From the NCBI GenBank assembly GCA_052389895.1, contig JBQTHM010000007.1:1-56618 (forward strand): a DNA stretch of 56,618 nt. The letters run 5' to 3'. This stretch comes from CAVVXX01 sp052389895 (GTDB lineage Bacteria; Pseudomonadota; Alphaproteobacteria; Micropepsales; Micropepsaceae). Shown here piece by piece: positions 24,805-32,637 of the stretch; positions within the stretch are counted from its first letter, which is position 1; the number at the start of each line of letters is the position of its first letter. Under the pieces are notes generated by a model, which saw nothing but the letters and a program-made list of their open reading frames with translations, was not told where the DNA came from and did not search any database. A program made the translations under genes and the position numbers.

Positions 24805-27800
24805 ATGAGCGCAAGGCGAGAACGCAACGAATGGCTATTGCGCGAAGCGCGCAGACGCATCCTTCTGCTCGACGGCTCCTGGGGCGTGATGATACAGGGG
24901 TACCGCCTGACCGAAGGCGACTTCCGCGCCAAGCGTTTTGCCGACCACGTCTGCCCGCTGGAAGGCAACAACGATCTGCTGACGCTGACGCAACCCGCCA
25001 TCGTGCGCGACATCAGCGATGCCTACCTGAAAGCGGGCGCGGACATCATAGAAACCAATACATTCAGCTCTACTGCGATTGCGCAAGCCGACTATGAACT
25101 GGAAGGTCTGGTGCCGGAGCTGAACGAAAAAGCCGCGCGGATTGCACGCGCGGCTTGCGACGCCTTTTCGACGGAAGATCATCCGCGGCTCGTTGCGGGC
25201 GTGCTGGGACCGACGAACCGCACGGCCTCGCTTTCGCCGGACGTGAACGATTCCGCGTTCCGCAACGTGACGTTCGACATGCTGCGCGGCGCCTATCGCG
25301 AAGCCGCCATCGGGCTCATTCGCGGCGGCGCCGATTTGCTCATGGTTGAAACGATCTTCGACACGCTGAACGCGAAAGCGGCGATCTACGCCATCGAAGA
25401 AGTCTTTGACGAATTGGGCGAACGCCTTCCTATCTGGGTTTCTGGCACGATCACCGATCTTTCCGGCCGTACGCTCACCGGCCAGACGGTGGAAGCGTTC
25501 TGGCATTCCGTTCGCCACGCGCGGCCCATCGCGGCCGGCTTCAATTGCGCATTGGGCGCCAAGGAATTGCGCCCGCACGTGGCGGACCTTGCGGCCTGCG
25601 CCGATACGCTGGTGAGCGCGCACCCGAATGCCGGCCTGCCCAACGCTTTCGGCGGCTACGACGAAACGCCGGAAACGATGGCCGCGCAGCTCGGCGAATT
25701 CGCGCGTTCGGGGCTGCTCAATATTGTAGGCGGCTGCTGCGGAACGACGCCGGCGCACATCGCCGCGCTGAAGGACGCTGTCGCCGGCGTGCCGCCGCGC
25801 ACCGTGCCGGAAAAAGCCAAGCTGCTGCGCCTTTCGGGCCTCGAGGCGTTCACGCTCACGCCCGAGAGCAATTTCGTGAATATCGGGGAGCGCACCAACA
25901 TCACCGGCTCTGCTAGGTTCCGCGAACTGATTACGGCCGGGGACTACGAGGGGGCGCTTGATGTCGCGCGCAACCAGGTCGAAAACGGCGCGCAAATCAT
26001 CGACATCAATATGGATGAGGGTTTGATCGACTCGGAAGCCGCAATGCAGCGGTTCCTGAGCCTGATCGCAGGCGAGCCCGACATCGCACGCGTGCCGCTC
26101 ATGATCGACTCCTCGAAATGGAGCGTGATCGAAGCCGGCCTCAAATGCGTGCAGGGCAAGGGAATCGTCAACTCCATCAGCCTGAAGGAGGGCGACGGAC
26201 CCTTCGTCGAGCAGGCGAAAAAAATCCGCCGCTATGGCGCGGCCGTCGTCGTAATGGCGTTCGATGAGCGGGGACAGGCGGAAACGGCCGAGCGCAAATT
26301 CGAAATCTGCCGGCGCGCCTATGACATTCTGCTGAACCGGGTTGGCTTCCCGCCGGAAGACATCATTCTCGATCCCAATATTTTCGCGGTCGCCACGGGC
26401 ATCGAGGAGCACAACGGCTATGCCGCCGCCTTCGTCGACGCGGCCACGCGCATCCGCCAAGGCCTGCCGCACGTCCATGTGTCCGGCGGCGTTTCGAACA
26501 TTTCCTTTTCTTTCCGCGGCAATGAGCCCGTGCGCCGCGCCATGCACAGCGTGTTTCTCTATCACGCGGTCAAAGCCGGCATGGACATGGGCATCGTCAA
26601 TCCGGGCCAGCTCGCGGTCTACCAGGACATCCCGGGCGAGCTGCGCGAAGCCTGCGAGGATGTGATCCTCAACCGGAGGGCGGACGCCACCGAGCGGCTT
26701 CTTGCCCTTGCACAAAAATATCGCGGCGAGGGCGGCGTCCAGCACGATGTAGCGGACGCCGCCTGGCGTGCGCTTTCCGTAAACGAACGCCTCACGCATG
26801 CGCTGGTGCACGGCATAGCCGACCACGTCGTCGATGATGTGGAGGAGGCGCGGTGCGCCGCCGCCCGCCCGCTCGACGTCATCGAAGGCCCGCTGATGGC
26901 AGGCATGAACGTGGTCGGCGATCTGTTCGGCTCTGGCAGGATGTTTCTTCCGCAGGTGGTGAAATCCGCCCGCGTGATGAAAAAAGCCGTCGCCCACCTT
27001 GTTCCCTACATGGAAGCGGAAAAGACCGGCGCGCGGCGCGAGGCGGCCGGGCGCGTGGTGCTGGCCACCGTCAAGGGTGACGTGCACGACATTGGCAAGA
27101 ACATCGTGGGCGTCGTGCTCCAGTGCAACGGATACGAAGTCGAAGATCTGGGCGTCATGGTGCCGGCGCAACGCATTCTCGATGCCGCGCGCACCAAACG
27201 CGCCGACGTGGTCGGCCTTTCTGGCCTCATCACGCCGTCGCTGGACGAAATGTGTCACGTGGCCGCCGAAATGGAGCGCGAAGGGTTCGATATTCCGCTT
27301 CTGATCGGCGGCGCCACCACAAGCCGCGTGCACACGGCCGTGAAAATTTATCCCAATTACCGCCGGGGCGCGATCGTGCATGTCAACGATGCGTCGCGCG
27401 CCGTAGGCGTCGTGTCGAGCTTGCTGAGCAGGGACGGCAAGGTCGCCTTCATCGAGGATGTCCGCCGCGAATACAGCCGTATCGCGGAAGGCCATGCCGG
27501 CGTGCGGGAACGCGCGCGGCGTCTTTCACTGGCGGAGGCCCGCGCCAACCGCCTCAAGCTGGGCTGGAGGAGTTACACGCCGCCCGTGCCCGGTTTCATT
27601 GGCGTGCGCAGCTTCGCCGACTACGAAATCGCTGATGTGCTGGGCACCATAGACTGGACGCCCTTCTTCCAGGCGTGGGAGATGAAGGGGCGTTACCCCG
27701 CCATCCTGGAAGACGCCAAGGCAGGCGCGGCCGCGCGCTCCCTCTTCAACGACGCGCAGGCGATGCTGAAGCTCATCGTCACGGAAAAGTGGCTGAGTGC

Positions 27801-28521
27801 GCGCGCGGTAATCGGCCTTTGGCCGGCGCAGGCGGAAAGCGATGACATCGCGGTGTTCGCGGACGAGGCGCGCAAGGAGCGTATCGCGGTCTTCCACACG
27901 TTGCGCCAGCAAATGGCGCGCGAACGCGAATCCCCGAACCTCGCGCTGGCCGATTTCGTGGCGCCGAAGCAGAGCGGGCGAAAGGATTATGTCGGCGCCT
28001 TTGTGGTTACGGCCGGCTTTGGCGAGGCAGACCGCGCCAGAAAGTTCGAAGCCGACAAGGATGATTACAGCGCCATCCTGCTCAAATCGCTGGCCGACCG
28101 CCTTGCCGAGGCGTTTGCCGAACGCATGCACCAGCGCGTGCGCAAGGAGTTCTGGGGTTATGCGACGGACGAAAAGTTCACCAACGAGGAGCTGATCGCC
28201 GAAGCCTATCGCGGCATCCGCCCTGCACCGGGCTACCCCGCCCAGCCGGATCACACGGAAAAGGTCACGCTGTTCTGCCTGCTTGATGCGGGCAAGCAGA
28301 TTGGCGTGAAGCTCACCGAAAATTTTGCCATGTGGCCCGGTTCTTCGGTTTCCGGGCTCTATTTCAGCCACCCGGAAAGCCGGTATTTCGGCGTGGGCAA
28401 AATCGAGCGCGATCAGGTCGAGGATTACGCGGCACGCAAGGGCTGGAGCATAGTTGAGGCCGAGCGCTGGCTCGCGCCCATTCTCAGCTACGATCCGGGA
28501 CTCACGCGCGAGGCGGTGTGA
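24805..28521 (+). CDS. metH: Cobalamin-dependent methionine synthase
   Basis: A complete 1238-residue MetH, the usual full length. The homocysteine-binding domain comes first, with zinc-ligand Cys residues in FNCALGAKE and VGGCCGTTPAH near 310. The pterin-binding domain begins near 350 (NFVNIGERTNITGSARF). The B12 cap and B12-binding domain carry the axial-ligand motif DVHDIGKNIV near 758. The reactivation domain starts near 900 and includes RPAPGYPAQPDHTEK. The enzyme moves the methyl group from 5-methyl-THF, made by MetF, through cobalamin to homocysteine. No cobalamin riboswitch is seen; control appears to be by the SahR-like repressor. Its stop is six bases from a convergent tiny gene. 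Confidence 0.97.
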   Translation: MSARRERNEWLLREARRRILLLDGSWGVMIQGYRLTEGDFRAKRFADHVCPLEGNNDLLTLTQPAIVRDISDAYLKAGADIIETNTFSSTAIAQADYELEGLVPELNEKAARIARAACDAFSTEDHPRLVAGVLGPTNRTASLSPDVNDSAFRNVTFDMLRGAYREAAIGLIRGGADLLMVETIFDTLNAKAAIYAIEEVFDELGERLPIWVSGTITDLSGRTLTGQTVEAFWHSVRHARPIAAGFNCALGAKELRPHVADLAACADTLVSAHPNAGLPNAFGGYDETPETMAAQLGEFARSGLLNIVGGCCGTTPAHIAALKDAVAGVPPRTVPEKAKLLRLSGLEAFTLTPESNFVNIGERTNITGSARFRELITAGDYEGALDVARNQVENGAQIIDINMDEGLIDSEAAMQRFLSLIAGEPDIARVPLMIDSSKWSVIEAGLKCVQGKGIVNSISLKEGDGPFVEQAKKIRRYGAAVVVMAFDERGQAETAERKFEICRRAYDILLNRVGFPPEDIILDPNIFAVATGIEEHNGYAAAFVDAATRIRQGLPHVHVSGGVSNISFSFRGNEPVRRAMHSVFLYHAVKAGMDMGIVNPGQLAVYQDIPGELREACEDVILNRRADATERLLALAQKYRGEGGVQHDVADAAWRALSVNERLTHALVHGIADHVVDDVEEARCAAARPLDVIEGPLMAGMNVVGDLFGSGRMFLPQVVKSARVMKKAVAHLVPYMEAEKTGARREAAGRVVLATVKGDVHDIGKNIVGVVLQCNGYEVEDLGVMVPAQRILDAARTKRADVVGLSGLITPSLDEMCHVAAEMEREGFDIPLLIGGATTSRVHTAVKIYPNYRRGAIVHVNDASRAVGVVSSLLSRDGKVAFIEDVRREYSRIAEGHAGVRERARRLSLAEARANRLKLGWRSYTPPVPGFIGVRSFADYEIADVLGTIDWTPFFQAWEMKGRYPAILEDAKAGAAARSLFNDAQAMLKLIVTEKWLSARAVIGLWPAQAESDDIAVFADEARKERIAVFHTLRQQMARERESPNLALADFVAPKQSGRKDYVGAFVVTAGFGEADRARKFEADKDDYSAILLKSLADRLAEAFAERMHQRVRKEFWGYATDEKFTNEELIAEAYRGIRPAPGYPAQPDHTEKVTLFCLLDAGKQIGVKLTENFAMWPGSSVSGLYFSHPESRYFGVGKIERDQVEDYAARKGWSIVEAERWLAPILSYDPGLTREAV

Positions 28522-28527
28522 CCGCTG

Positions 28528-28605
28528 TCAGATGACGCCGGCGACAATCGCGCCCAAAAACGCGAAAACCATGGCAATGGCCATTAGTCCAACGCTGCGC
28601 GTCAT
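28528..28605 (-). CDS. Tiny single-helix membrane peptide (25 residues)
   Basis: A 25-codon frame reads MTRSVGLMAIAMVFAF then LGAIVAGVI: a short basic start and one hydrophobic helix spanning nearly the whole peptide. A strong Shine-Dalgarno (GGAAGGGAGG) lies about six bases before the ATG, which is the main reason for calling it. It lies 94 bp downstream of the SDR gene on the same strand and is convergent with metH. The function is unknown. It could be a small inner-membrane regulatory peptide or toxin-like peptide; conservation would decide whether it is real. Confidence 0.55.
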   Translation of the reverse strand: MTRSVGLMAIAMVFAFLGAIVAGVI

Positions 28606-28699
28606 GAACGCCTCCCTTCCTCGTGCCGTTAGGCCAGCGCCTATAAACGCCCGGTCACGGTTTCCGTGGCAGCGGCCGGAAGAAATTTTTATGTAGCGG

Positions 28700-29389
28700 T
28701 TACCAGGGGAGTTCCCTGCCGGCATAATCGAGGAACTGCCCGTTATCCGCGCGGCTGAGGCTGGCGATTACTTTGCGCATGCCGGCCACGCTGTTTGCCA
28801 CGTCGAGCGTCGCGTTTGGGCCACCGATTTCGGTTTTCACCCATCCCGGATGAAGGAGAACGACCGTAAAGCCGTCGTTGCGCCATTCCGCCGAAAGCGA
28901 ATGCATCACGCGGTTCACGGCCGCTTTCGACGAAGCGTAGGGGTAGTTCGTGGCGTGGTTGAGCGCGATCGAGCCAAGCGTACTGGTGATGGTGATGATC
29001 TTCTTTTCGGGAGATTTCAGCAGATGATCGCGAAACGCGCGCGCCACCCGCAACGGGCCGATTGTGTTCACGCGAAAAAGCTCTTCCCAGAGCGCGTAAT
29101 CCACGCCGCCGCGCGCGTTGCGCCCGATGCCCAGCCCCGCATTGTTGATCAGGATGTCGATGGTCTCGGCGTGCAGCGAGTCCGCCAACGCCTCGGTCTG
29201 CGCGTCGCTGGTGACATCGAGCCGGTGCACGCTGACGTGCCCCCGAGGCCGGCCGGCAATCGCGTTCAGCGCCTCCGCATTTTCGGGATGGCGGCAGGTG
29301 GCGAATACGCGCGCGCCTTCCGCATCATACTGGCGGGCGAATTCCAGACCGATGCCGCGGTTCGAGCCGGTGATAAGAATGCGTGTCAT
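28700..29389 (-). CDS. Short-chain dehydrogenase/reductase (SDR) family oxidoreductase
   Basis: A 229-residue classical SDR. The N-terminal NAD(P)-binding motif is LITGSNRGIGLEFAR (residues 4-18). NNAG appears near 81, the catalytic Ser in ITSTLGSIALNH near 130, and the YxxxK pair in YPYASSKAAVNR near 145. The Arg in the first loop (GSNRGIG) and RHPE after the second strand hint at NADP preference. The substrate is unknown. The start at 29389 is chosen because the Rossmann motif begins there; a longer start at 29410 is possible. A tiny membrane peptide gene follows on the same strand. Confidence 0.93.
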   Translation of the reverse strand: MTRILITGSNRGIGLEFARQYDAEGARVFATCRHPENAEALNAIAGRPRGHVSVHRLDVTSDAQTEALADSLHAETIDILINNAGLGIGRNARGGVDYALWEELFRVNTIGPLRVARAFRDHLLKSPEKKIITITSTLGSIALNHATNYPYASSKAAVNRVMHSLSAEWRNDGFTVVLLHPGWVKTEIGGPNATLDVANSVAGMRKVIASLSRADNGQFLDYAGRELPW

Positions 29390-29460
29390 GGGCGCGCTGC
29401 TGCTCCGCAATTGACGCGAGGCAAGCCTACAGGTTCCATGCTGCTCCAGGGGAGCGCAAC

Positions 29461-30150
29461 ATGCTGAAGTTCAACGAACGGCCGTCACCCAATCATGACG
29501 CGCGCCCGGCGGGCGCGAATGTCGACGTGCTGGTGATGCATTATACCGGCATGCGGACCGCGGAGGATGCGCTGCGGCTGCTGTGCGATCCCGGCGCCGG
29601 CGTGAGTTCGCATTACACGGTGGACGAAGACGGCACGATTTACCGGCACGTGGCGGAGGAGCGGCGCGCGCGCCATGCCGGCCAATCGTGGTGGGCCGGA
29701 CATCGCGACATCAATTCGCGCTCGATCGGGATCGAGATCGTCAATCCCGGCCACGAATTGGGTTATCGTCCGTTTCCAAAGATGCAGATCGGCGCGGTAA
29801 TCGCCCTCGCGAAAGACATAGTTTCTCGCCACGCCATTCCGCCGCGCAATGTCGTCGGCCATTCCGATGTGGCGCCCGAGCGCAAGCAGGATCCGGGCGA
29901 GCTGTTCCCCTGGCGCCAACTGGCCGAGGCGGGCGTTGGCCTTTGGCCTGACGGCGCGCCGAAGCCGCTGACCATCGCGTTCGAAGAGGCATTGCGCCGT
30001 TACGGCTACGGCTTCCAGCCGGACACCGAGGCCACGCTCGAACAGGCGACAATTGCGTTTCAGCGCCATTTCCGCCCTTCTCGCATCGACGGGGAGGCTG
30101 ACGGCGAGTGCGAAAGTCTTCTTTCGGGGCTCCTCGCAAAGACAGGCTGA
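29461..30150 (+). CDS. ampD: N-acetylmuramoyl-L-alanine amidase, AmpD type, with peptidoglycan-binding tail
   Basis: A 229-residue amidase_2 family enzyme. Zinc ligands appear at His27 (VMHYTG), His134 (VVGHSDVAPERKQDPG) and Asp144 of that motif, with Glu92 in SIGIEIVNPGHE as the likely base. A PG_binding_1-like domain follows from about residue 165 (AFEEALRRYGYGF...TEATLEQATIAFQRHFRP). There is no signal peptide, so like AmpD it should cleave recycled anhydromuropeptides in the cytoplasm; AmiD-type enzymes share the tail, so the symbol is provisional. It lies directly before rnpB and the dcw cluster, fitting a peptidoglycan role. Confidence 0.9.
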   Translation: MLKFNERPSPNHDARPAGANVDVLVMHYTGMRTAEDALRLLCDPGAGVSSHYTVDEDGTIYRHVAEERRARHAGQSWWAGHRDINSRSIGIEIVNPGHELGYRPFPKMQIGAVIALAKDIVSRHAIPPRNVVGHSDVAPERKQDPGELFPWRQLAEAGVGLWPDGAPKPLTIAFEEALRRYGYGFQPDTEATLEQATIAFQRHFRPSRIDGEADGECESLLSGLLAKTG

Positions 30151-30168
30151 GAGTCCTATATTAGTGGC

Positions 30169-30592
30169 GCGTCAGATGGCCGGATGGCCGCCCGTCTTCG
30201 CCCTGCGGGCTACGACGCGGCAAGCTTGAGGGCTAGTCGCGCCGAAGCGCGTAGCGCGAAGGCGGGAGGAAAGTCCGGGCTCTACGGAAACACGGTGACG
30301 GATAACATCCGCCGGGAGCGATCCCAGGGATAGCGCCACAGAAATGACACCGCCTACCGGCCTAAAGCCGCGGCAAGGTTGAAATGGTGCGGTAAGAGCG
30401 CACCGCGCCCCTGGCAACAGGGACGGCTTGGCAAGCCCCACCGGGAGCAAGACCAAATAGGGACGGCAGGTGATCGGTTTCCGGATCGCCGTCCGGGTAG
30501 GTCGCGTGAGGTGTGCGGCAACGTACATCCCAGAGGAATGGCCATCCCTTCAGCAATGAAGGACAGAACCCGGCTTACAGGCCATCTGACGC
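30169..30592 (+). ncRNA. rnpB: RNase P RNA, bacterial class A
   Basis: The 13-bp ends (GCGTCAGATGGCC at the 5' side, GGCCATCTGACGC at the 3' side) close helix P1. The universally conserved GAGGAAAGTCCGGGCTC lies near the 5' end, CAGGGATAGCGCCACAGAAA in the centre and ACAGAACCCGGCTTAC near the 3' end. This RNA is the catalytic part of the enzyme that trims tRNA 5' ends. A TATATT at 30157-30162 is a plausible -10 just before the 5' end. Confidence 0.96.
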
Positions 30593-30770
30593 TTCTTCCC
30601 CCGGCCTCGAACAGAGCAAGAACAAATCTCGTTAGACGATTATTTACCCTGACGGCAGGTAATTACTTGCCGAGAGCCAAGTTTCACTTTTGTTCTGGTG
30701 AAATAGTGTCCAAAGGCAAGTCGAGCCCAAGTAGTAGTCCGCCAAGTCCATAGAACTCTTGGACTTTTTC
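30593..30770. other. AT-rich, inverted-repeat-dense segment between rnpB and mraZ
   Basis: This stretch is visibly AT-richer than its surroundings and holds several inverted repeats: TCGT-TAG-ACGA near 30630-30640; a 20-bp palindrome at 30653-30672 (CGGCAGGTAA then TTACTTGCCG); TTTCAC/GTGAAA at 30682-30687 and 30698-30703; and AAGTCCA/TGGACTT at 30744-30766. No protein gene is evident. It may hold the rnpB terminator, a small RNA or operators. Confidence 0.5.
30744..30770 (+). terminator. Possible terminator upstream of the mraZ promoter
   Basis: AAGTCCA (30744-30750) and TGGACTT (30760-30766) form a 7-bp stem with a nine-base loop, followed by a TTTC tail. It could insulate mraZ from rnpB transcription, but the stem is modest. 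Confidence 0.5.
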
Positions 30771-30771
30771 G

Positions 30772-30813
30772 TTGACCGTCTTCGATTTCCCATGATATCC
30801 CATACAATCCCAT
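30772..30813 (+). promoter_or_regulatory. mraZ promoter with three MraZ boxes
   Basis: CCCAT occurs at 30789-30793, 30799-30803 and 30809-30813, exactly 10 bp apart. On the opposite strand these are ATGGG repeats, matching the known MraZ operator of TGGG boxes with 10-bp period. TTGACC (30772-30777) and a -10-like ATATCC (30795-30800) with a 17-bp spacer overlap the boxes, so MraZ binding should repress the dcw operon. Confidence 0.9.
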
Positions 30814-30875
30814 CCGCCGTTTCGGCGGAGTTGGCGGACCCGTTTCCGGCTCCGTCACGGGGAGCGGGGGCAGAC

Positions 30876-31310
30876 GTGCAGCCGTTCGTTTCGACGGTTA
30901 CCAACAAACTGGACGTCAAGGGCCGCGTCAGCGTGCCCGCGCCTTTCCGCCAGATTCTGGCGGCCCAGGACACCGCAGGCATCTATTGCTTGCCGTCCTT
31001 TTCGCATCCCGCTCTGGAAGGCTTCGGCAACGCGCTGATGCAGGACGTGCAAGAGCGCCTGAACGCGCTCGATGCCTTCTTCAGCGAGGAGCACGACGCG
31101 CGCGCCCAGGTCATCCTTGCATCCAGCCGCTTTCTTGCCTTCGACGACGAGGGGCGCGTCACGCTTTCCGAAGAGCTGATCCACCACGCGCATATCGAAG
31201 AACGCGTGACCTTCGTCGGCCTGGGCCGCAAATTCCAGATTTGGGATCCCGAACGCTTCGCGCCCGTCGAGCGCATGCGCATCGAGCTCGCGCGCAAGAG
31301 CCGCTCATGA
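30876..31310 (+). CDS. mraZ: MraZ, transcriptional regulator of the dcw cluster
   Basis: A 144-residue MraZ with two AbrB-like repeats: VTNKLDVKGRVSVPAPFRQIL near residue 6 and ASSRFLAFDDEGRVTLSEELIHHA near 85. MraZ forms a ring and binds repeated TGGG boxes upstream of its own gene; three such boxes are visible at 30789-30813. The GTG at 30876 is chosen as start because it gives the usual family N-terminus and has a purine-rich GGGGAGCGGGGG upstream. The in-frame ATG at 30792 lies inside the first MraZ box and would add 28 residues not seen in the family. The stop overlaps rsmH as ATGA. Confidence 0.93.
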   Translation: MQPFVSTVTNKLDVKGRVSVPAPFRQILAAQDTAGIYCLPSFSHPALEGFGNALMQDVQERLNALDAFFSEEHDARAQVILASSRFLAFDDEGRVTLSEELIHHAHIEERVTFVGLGRKFQIWDPERFAPVERMRIELARKSRS

Positions 31311-32248
31311 GCCGCGCGAAGCACATTCCCGTTATGCTGGAAGAGGTGATGGCCGTTCTCGCCCCGCGCGACGGCGCAATCTACGTGGATGGCACCTTTG
31401 GCGGCGGCGGCTATGCGGAAGCGCTGCTCACGCGCGCCAATTGTGCCGTTTATGCCATCGACCGCGATCCCGAGGCGATTGCGCGCGGACGCGCGCTGGC
31501 CGAGCGCTTCGGCGATCGCCTCATGCTCGTCGAAGGCCGCTTTTCCGAAATGGACCGGCTTGCCCCCGTGCTCGCCGATGGCGTCGCCTTCGACCTGGGC
31601 GTTTCATCATTTCAGCTGGACCAGGCCGAACGCGGTTTTTCATTCGGCTCCGATGGCCCGCTCGACATGCGCATGAGCGGCAAGGGCCGGACCGCCGCAG
31701 ACACGGTGAACACGCTTTCCGAATCCGAACTCGCAAACATCCTCAGCCGCTATGGCGAGGAAAAACGGGCCCGCGCCGTGGCGCGTGCCATCGTCGCCGC
31801 GCGGCCCATCACGCGCACGCGCGTGCTGGCCGCGATCGTGGATGAGGCGCTGGGCGTCTCCGCACGCAAGCAGGCCATTCATCCCGCCACGCGCACATTT
31901 CAGGCGCTGCGTATCTATGTGAATGACGAGCTCGGCGAGCTCGAACGCGGGCTCGCAGCGGCCGAGCGCACATTAAAGCCCAAAGGCCGGCTTGCCGTCG
32001 TTGCGTTCCATTCGCTCGAAGACCGCATTGTCAAACGCTTTCTCGCCGAACGCGCGGGCAAGACGCCTCGCACCTCGCGTCACGCGCCGGAAAAGGCTCC
32101 ATCGCACGCGCCCACCTTTCGTCTCTTGCCGCCAAATCCCCGCACCCCGCGCAAGAGCGAAATCGACGCCAATCCCCGCTCCCGTTCCGCCCGTCTCCGC
32201 GCCGCCGAACGCACCTCGGCGCCCGCTTGGGACGCGGTGGCCGCCTAG
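31307..32248 (+). CDS. rsmH: 16S rRNA C1402 N4-methyltransferase RsmH (MraW)
   Basis: A 313-residue RsmH. The N-terminal HIPVMLEEVMAVL is the family signature. The SAM-binding loop is VDGTFGGGGYAEALL near 28, followed by AIDRDPEAI near 50, DLGVSSFQLD near 96 and DRGFSF-like ERGFSFGSDGPLDMRM near 108; VVAFHSLEDRIVKRF lies near 240. The enzyme methylates N4 of C1402 in the 16S rRNA P site, and its gene is nearly always second in dcw clusters. The C-terminal tail (Pro/Arg-rich, residues 255-313) is a disordered extension. Start and stop context is tight: ATGA overlap with mraZ, and ten bp to ftsL. Confidence 0.96.
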   Translation: MSRAKHIPVMLEEVMAVLAPRDGAIYVDGTFGGGGYAEALLTRANCAVYAIDRDPEAIARGRALAERFGDRLMLVEGRFSEMDRLAPVLADGVAFDLGVSSFQLDQAERGFSFGSDGPLDMRMSGKGRTAADTVNTLSESELANILSRYGEEKRARAVARAIVAARPITRTRVLAAIVDEALGVSARKQAIHPATRTFQALRIYVNDELGELERGLAAAERTLKPKGRLAVVAFHSLEDRIVKRFLAERAGKTPRTSRHAPEKAPSHAPTFRLLPPNPRTPRKSEIDANPRSRSARLRAAERTSAPAWDAVAA

Positions 32249-32258
32249 GAGGCCCCCC

Positions 32259-32633
32259 ATGCTCCGCACCCTCAATTTCGCCCTCGTTTTCGTCACGGCA
32301 GTTGTATGCCTGGGCCTCTATCGTGTCGCCGAGGAGGCGCGCATGACCGGCGCCGAATTGCGACAGACGGAGCGCGCCATCGCCGAAGAGAAGAAGCTGC
32401 TGCGCGTGCTGGGCGCGGAATGGTCGCACGTCACCCAGCCGGCCCGCATCGCGGCGCTGGCCGAGCGCCACCTCGCCTTGGCCGACCGGCCCGCCATTCA
32501 GCTCTCTTCGCTCGCCTATCTGCCGCACAAGGTGCCGGCGGCGCGGCTGGGCGACGTGCGCACGGCCCAAGCTGGCGGACCTGCGAACGCCGGGGCGGGC
32601 GTCAGGGTCGTGGCGTTGCATATCGGCATGTGA
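32259..32633 (+). CDS. ftsL: Cell division protein FtsL
   Basis: A 124-residue bitopic protein. One transmembrane helix near residues 5-21 (LNFALVFVTAVVCLGLY) is followed by a heptad-like coiled coil (RMTGAELRQTERAIAEEKKLLRVLGAEWSHVTQPARIAALAERHLAL). The latter part is the conserved FtsL tail that contacts FtsI and FtsB/FtsQ. FtsL is a regulatory divisome subunit that helps activate septal synthesis. Identification rests on topology and position between rsmH and ftsI, since FtsL is poorly conserved. A strong ribosome-binding site (TAGGAGG) precedes the ATG. Confidence 0.9.
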   Translation: MLRTLNFALVFVTAVVCLGLYRVAEEARMTGAELRQTERAIAEEKKLLRVLGAEWSHVTQPARIAALAERHLALADRPAIQLSSLAYLPHKVPAARLGDVRTAQAGGPANAGAGVRVVALHIGM

Positions 32634-32637
32634 GGCC

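Noticed and set aside
24835..27495. Long open frame opposite metH
   Set aside because: It is antisense to a complete, clearly conserved metH and shows no domain of its own.
28522..28700. Cobalamin or SAM riboswitch controlling metH
   Set aside because: The metH operon starts at 22816, and neither its leader nor this gap shows a cobalamin or SAM aptamer core; an operator-like palindrome is present instead.
30603..30703. Second SOS box near rnpB (GAAC and GTTC fragments)
   Set aside because: The halves are not spaced by seven bases in the direct GTTC-N7-GTTC arrangement, so the match is by chance.
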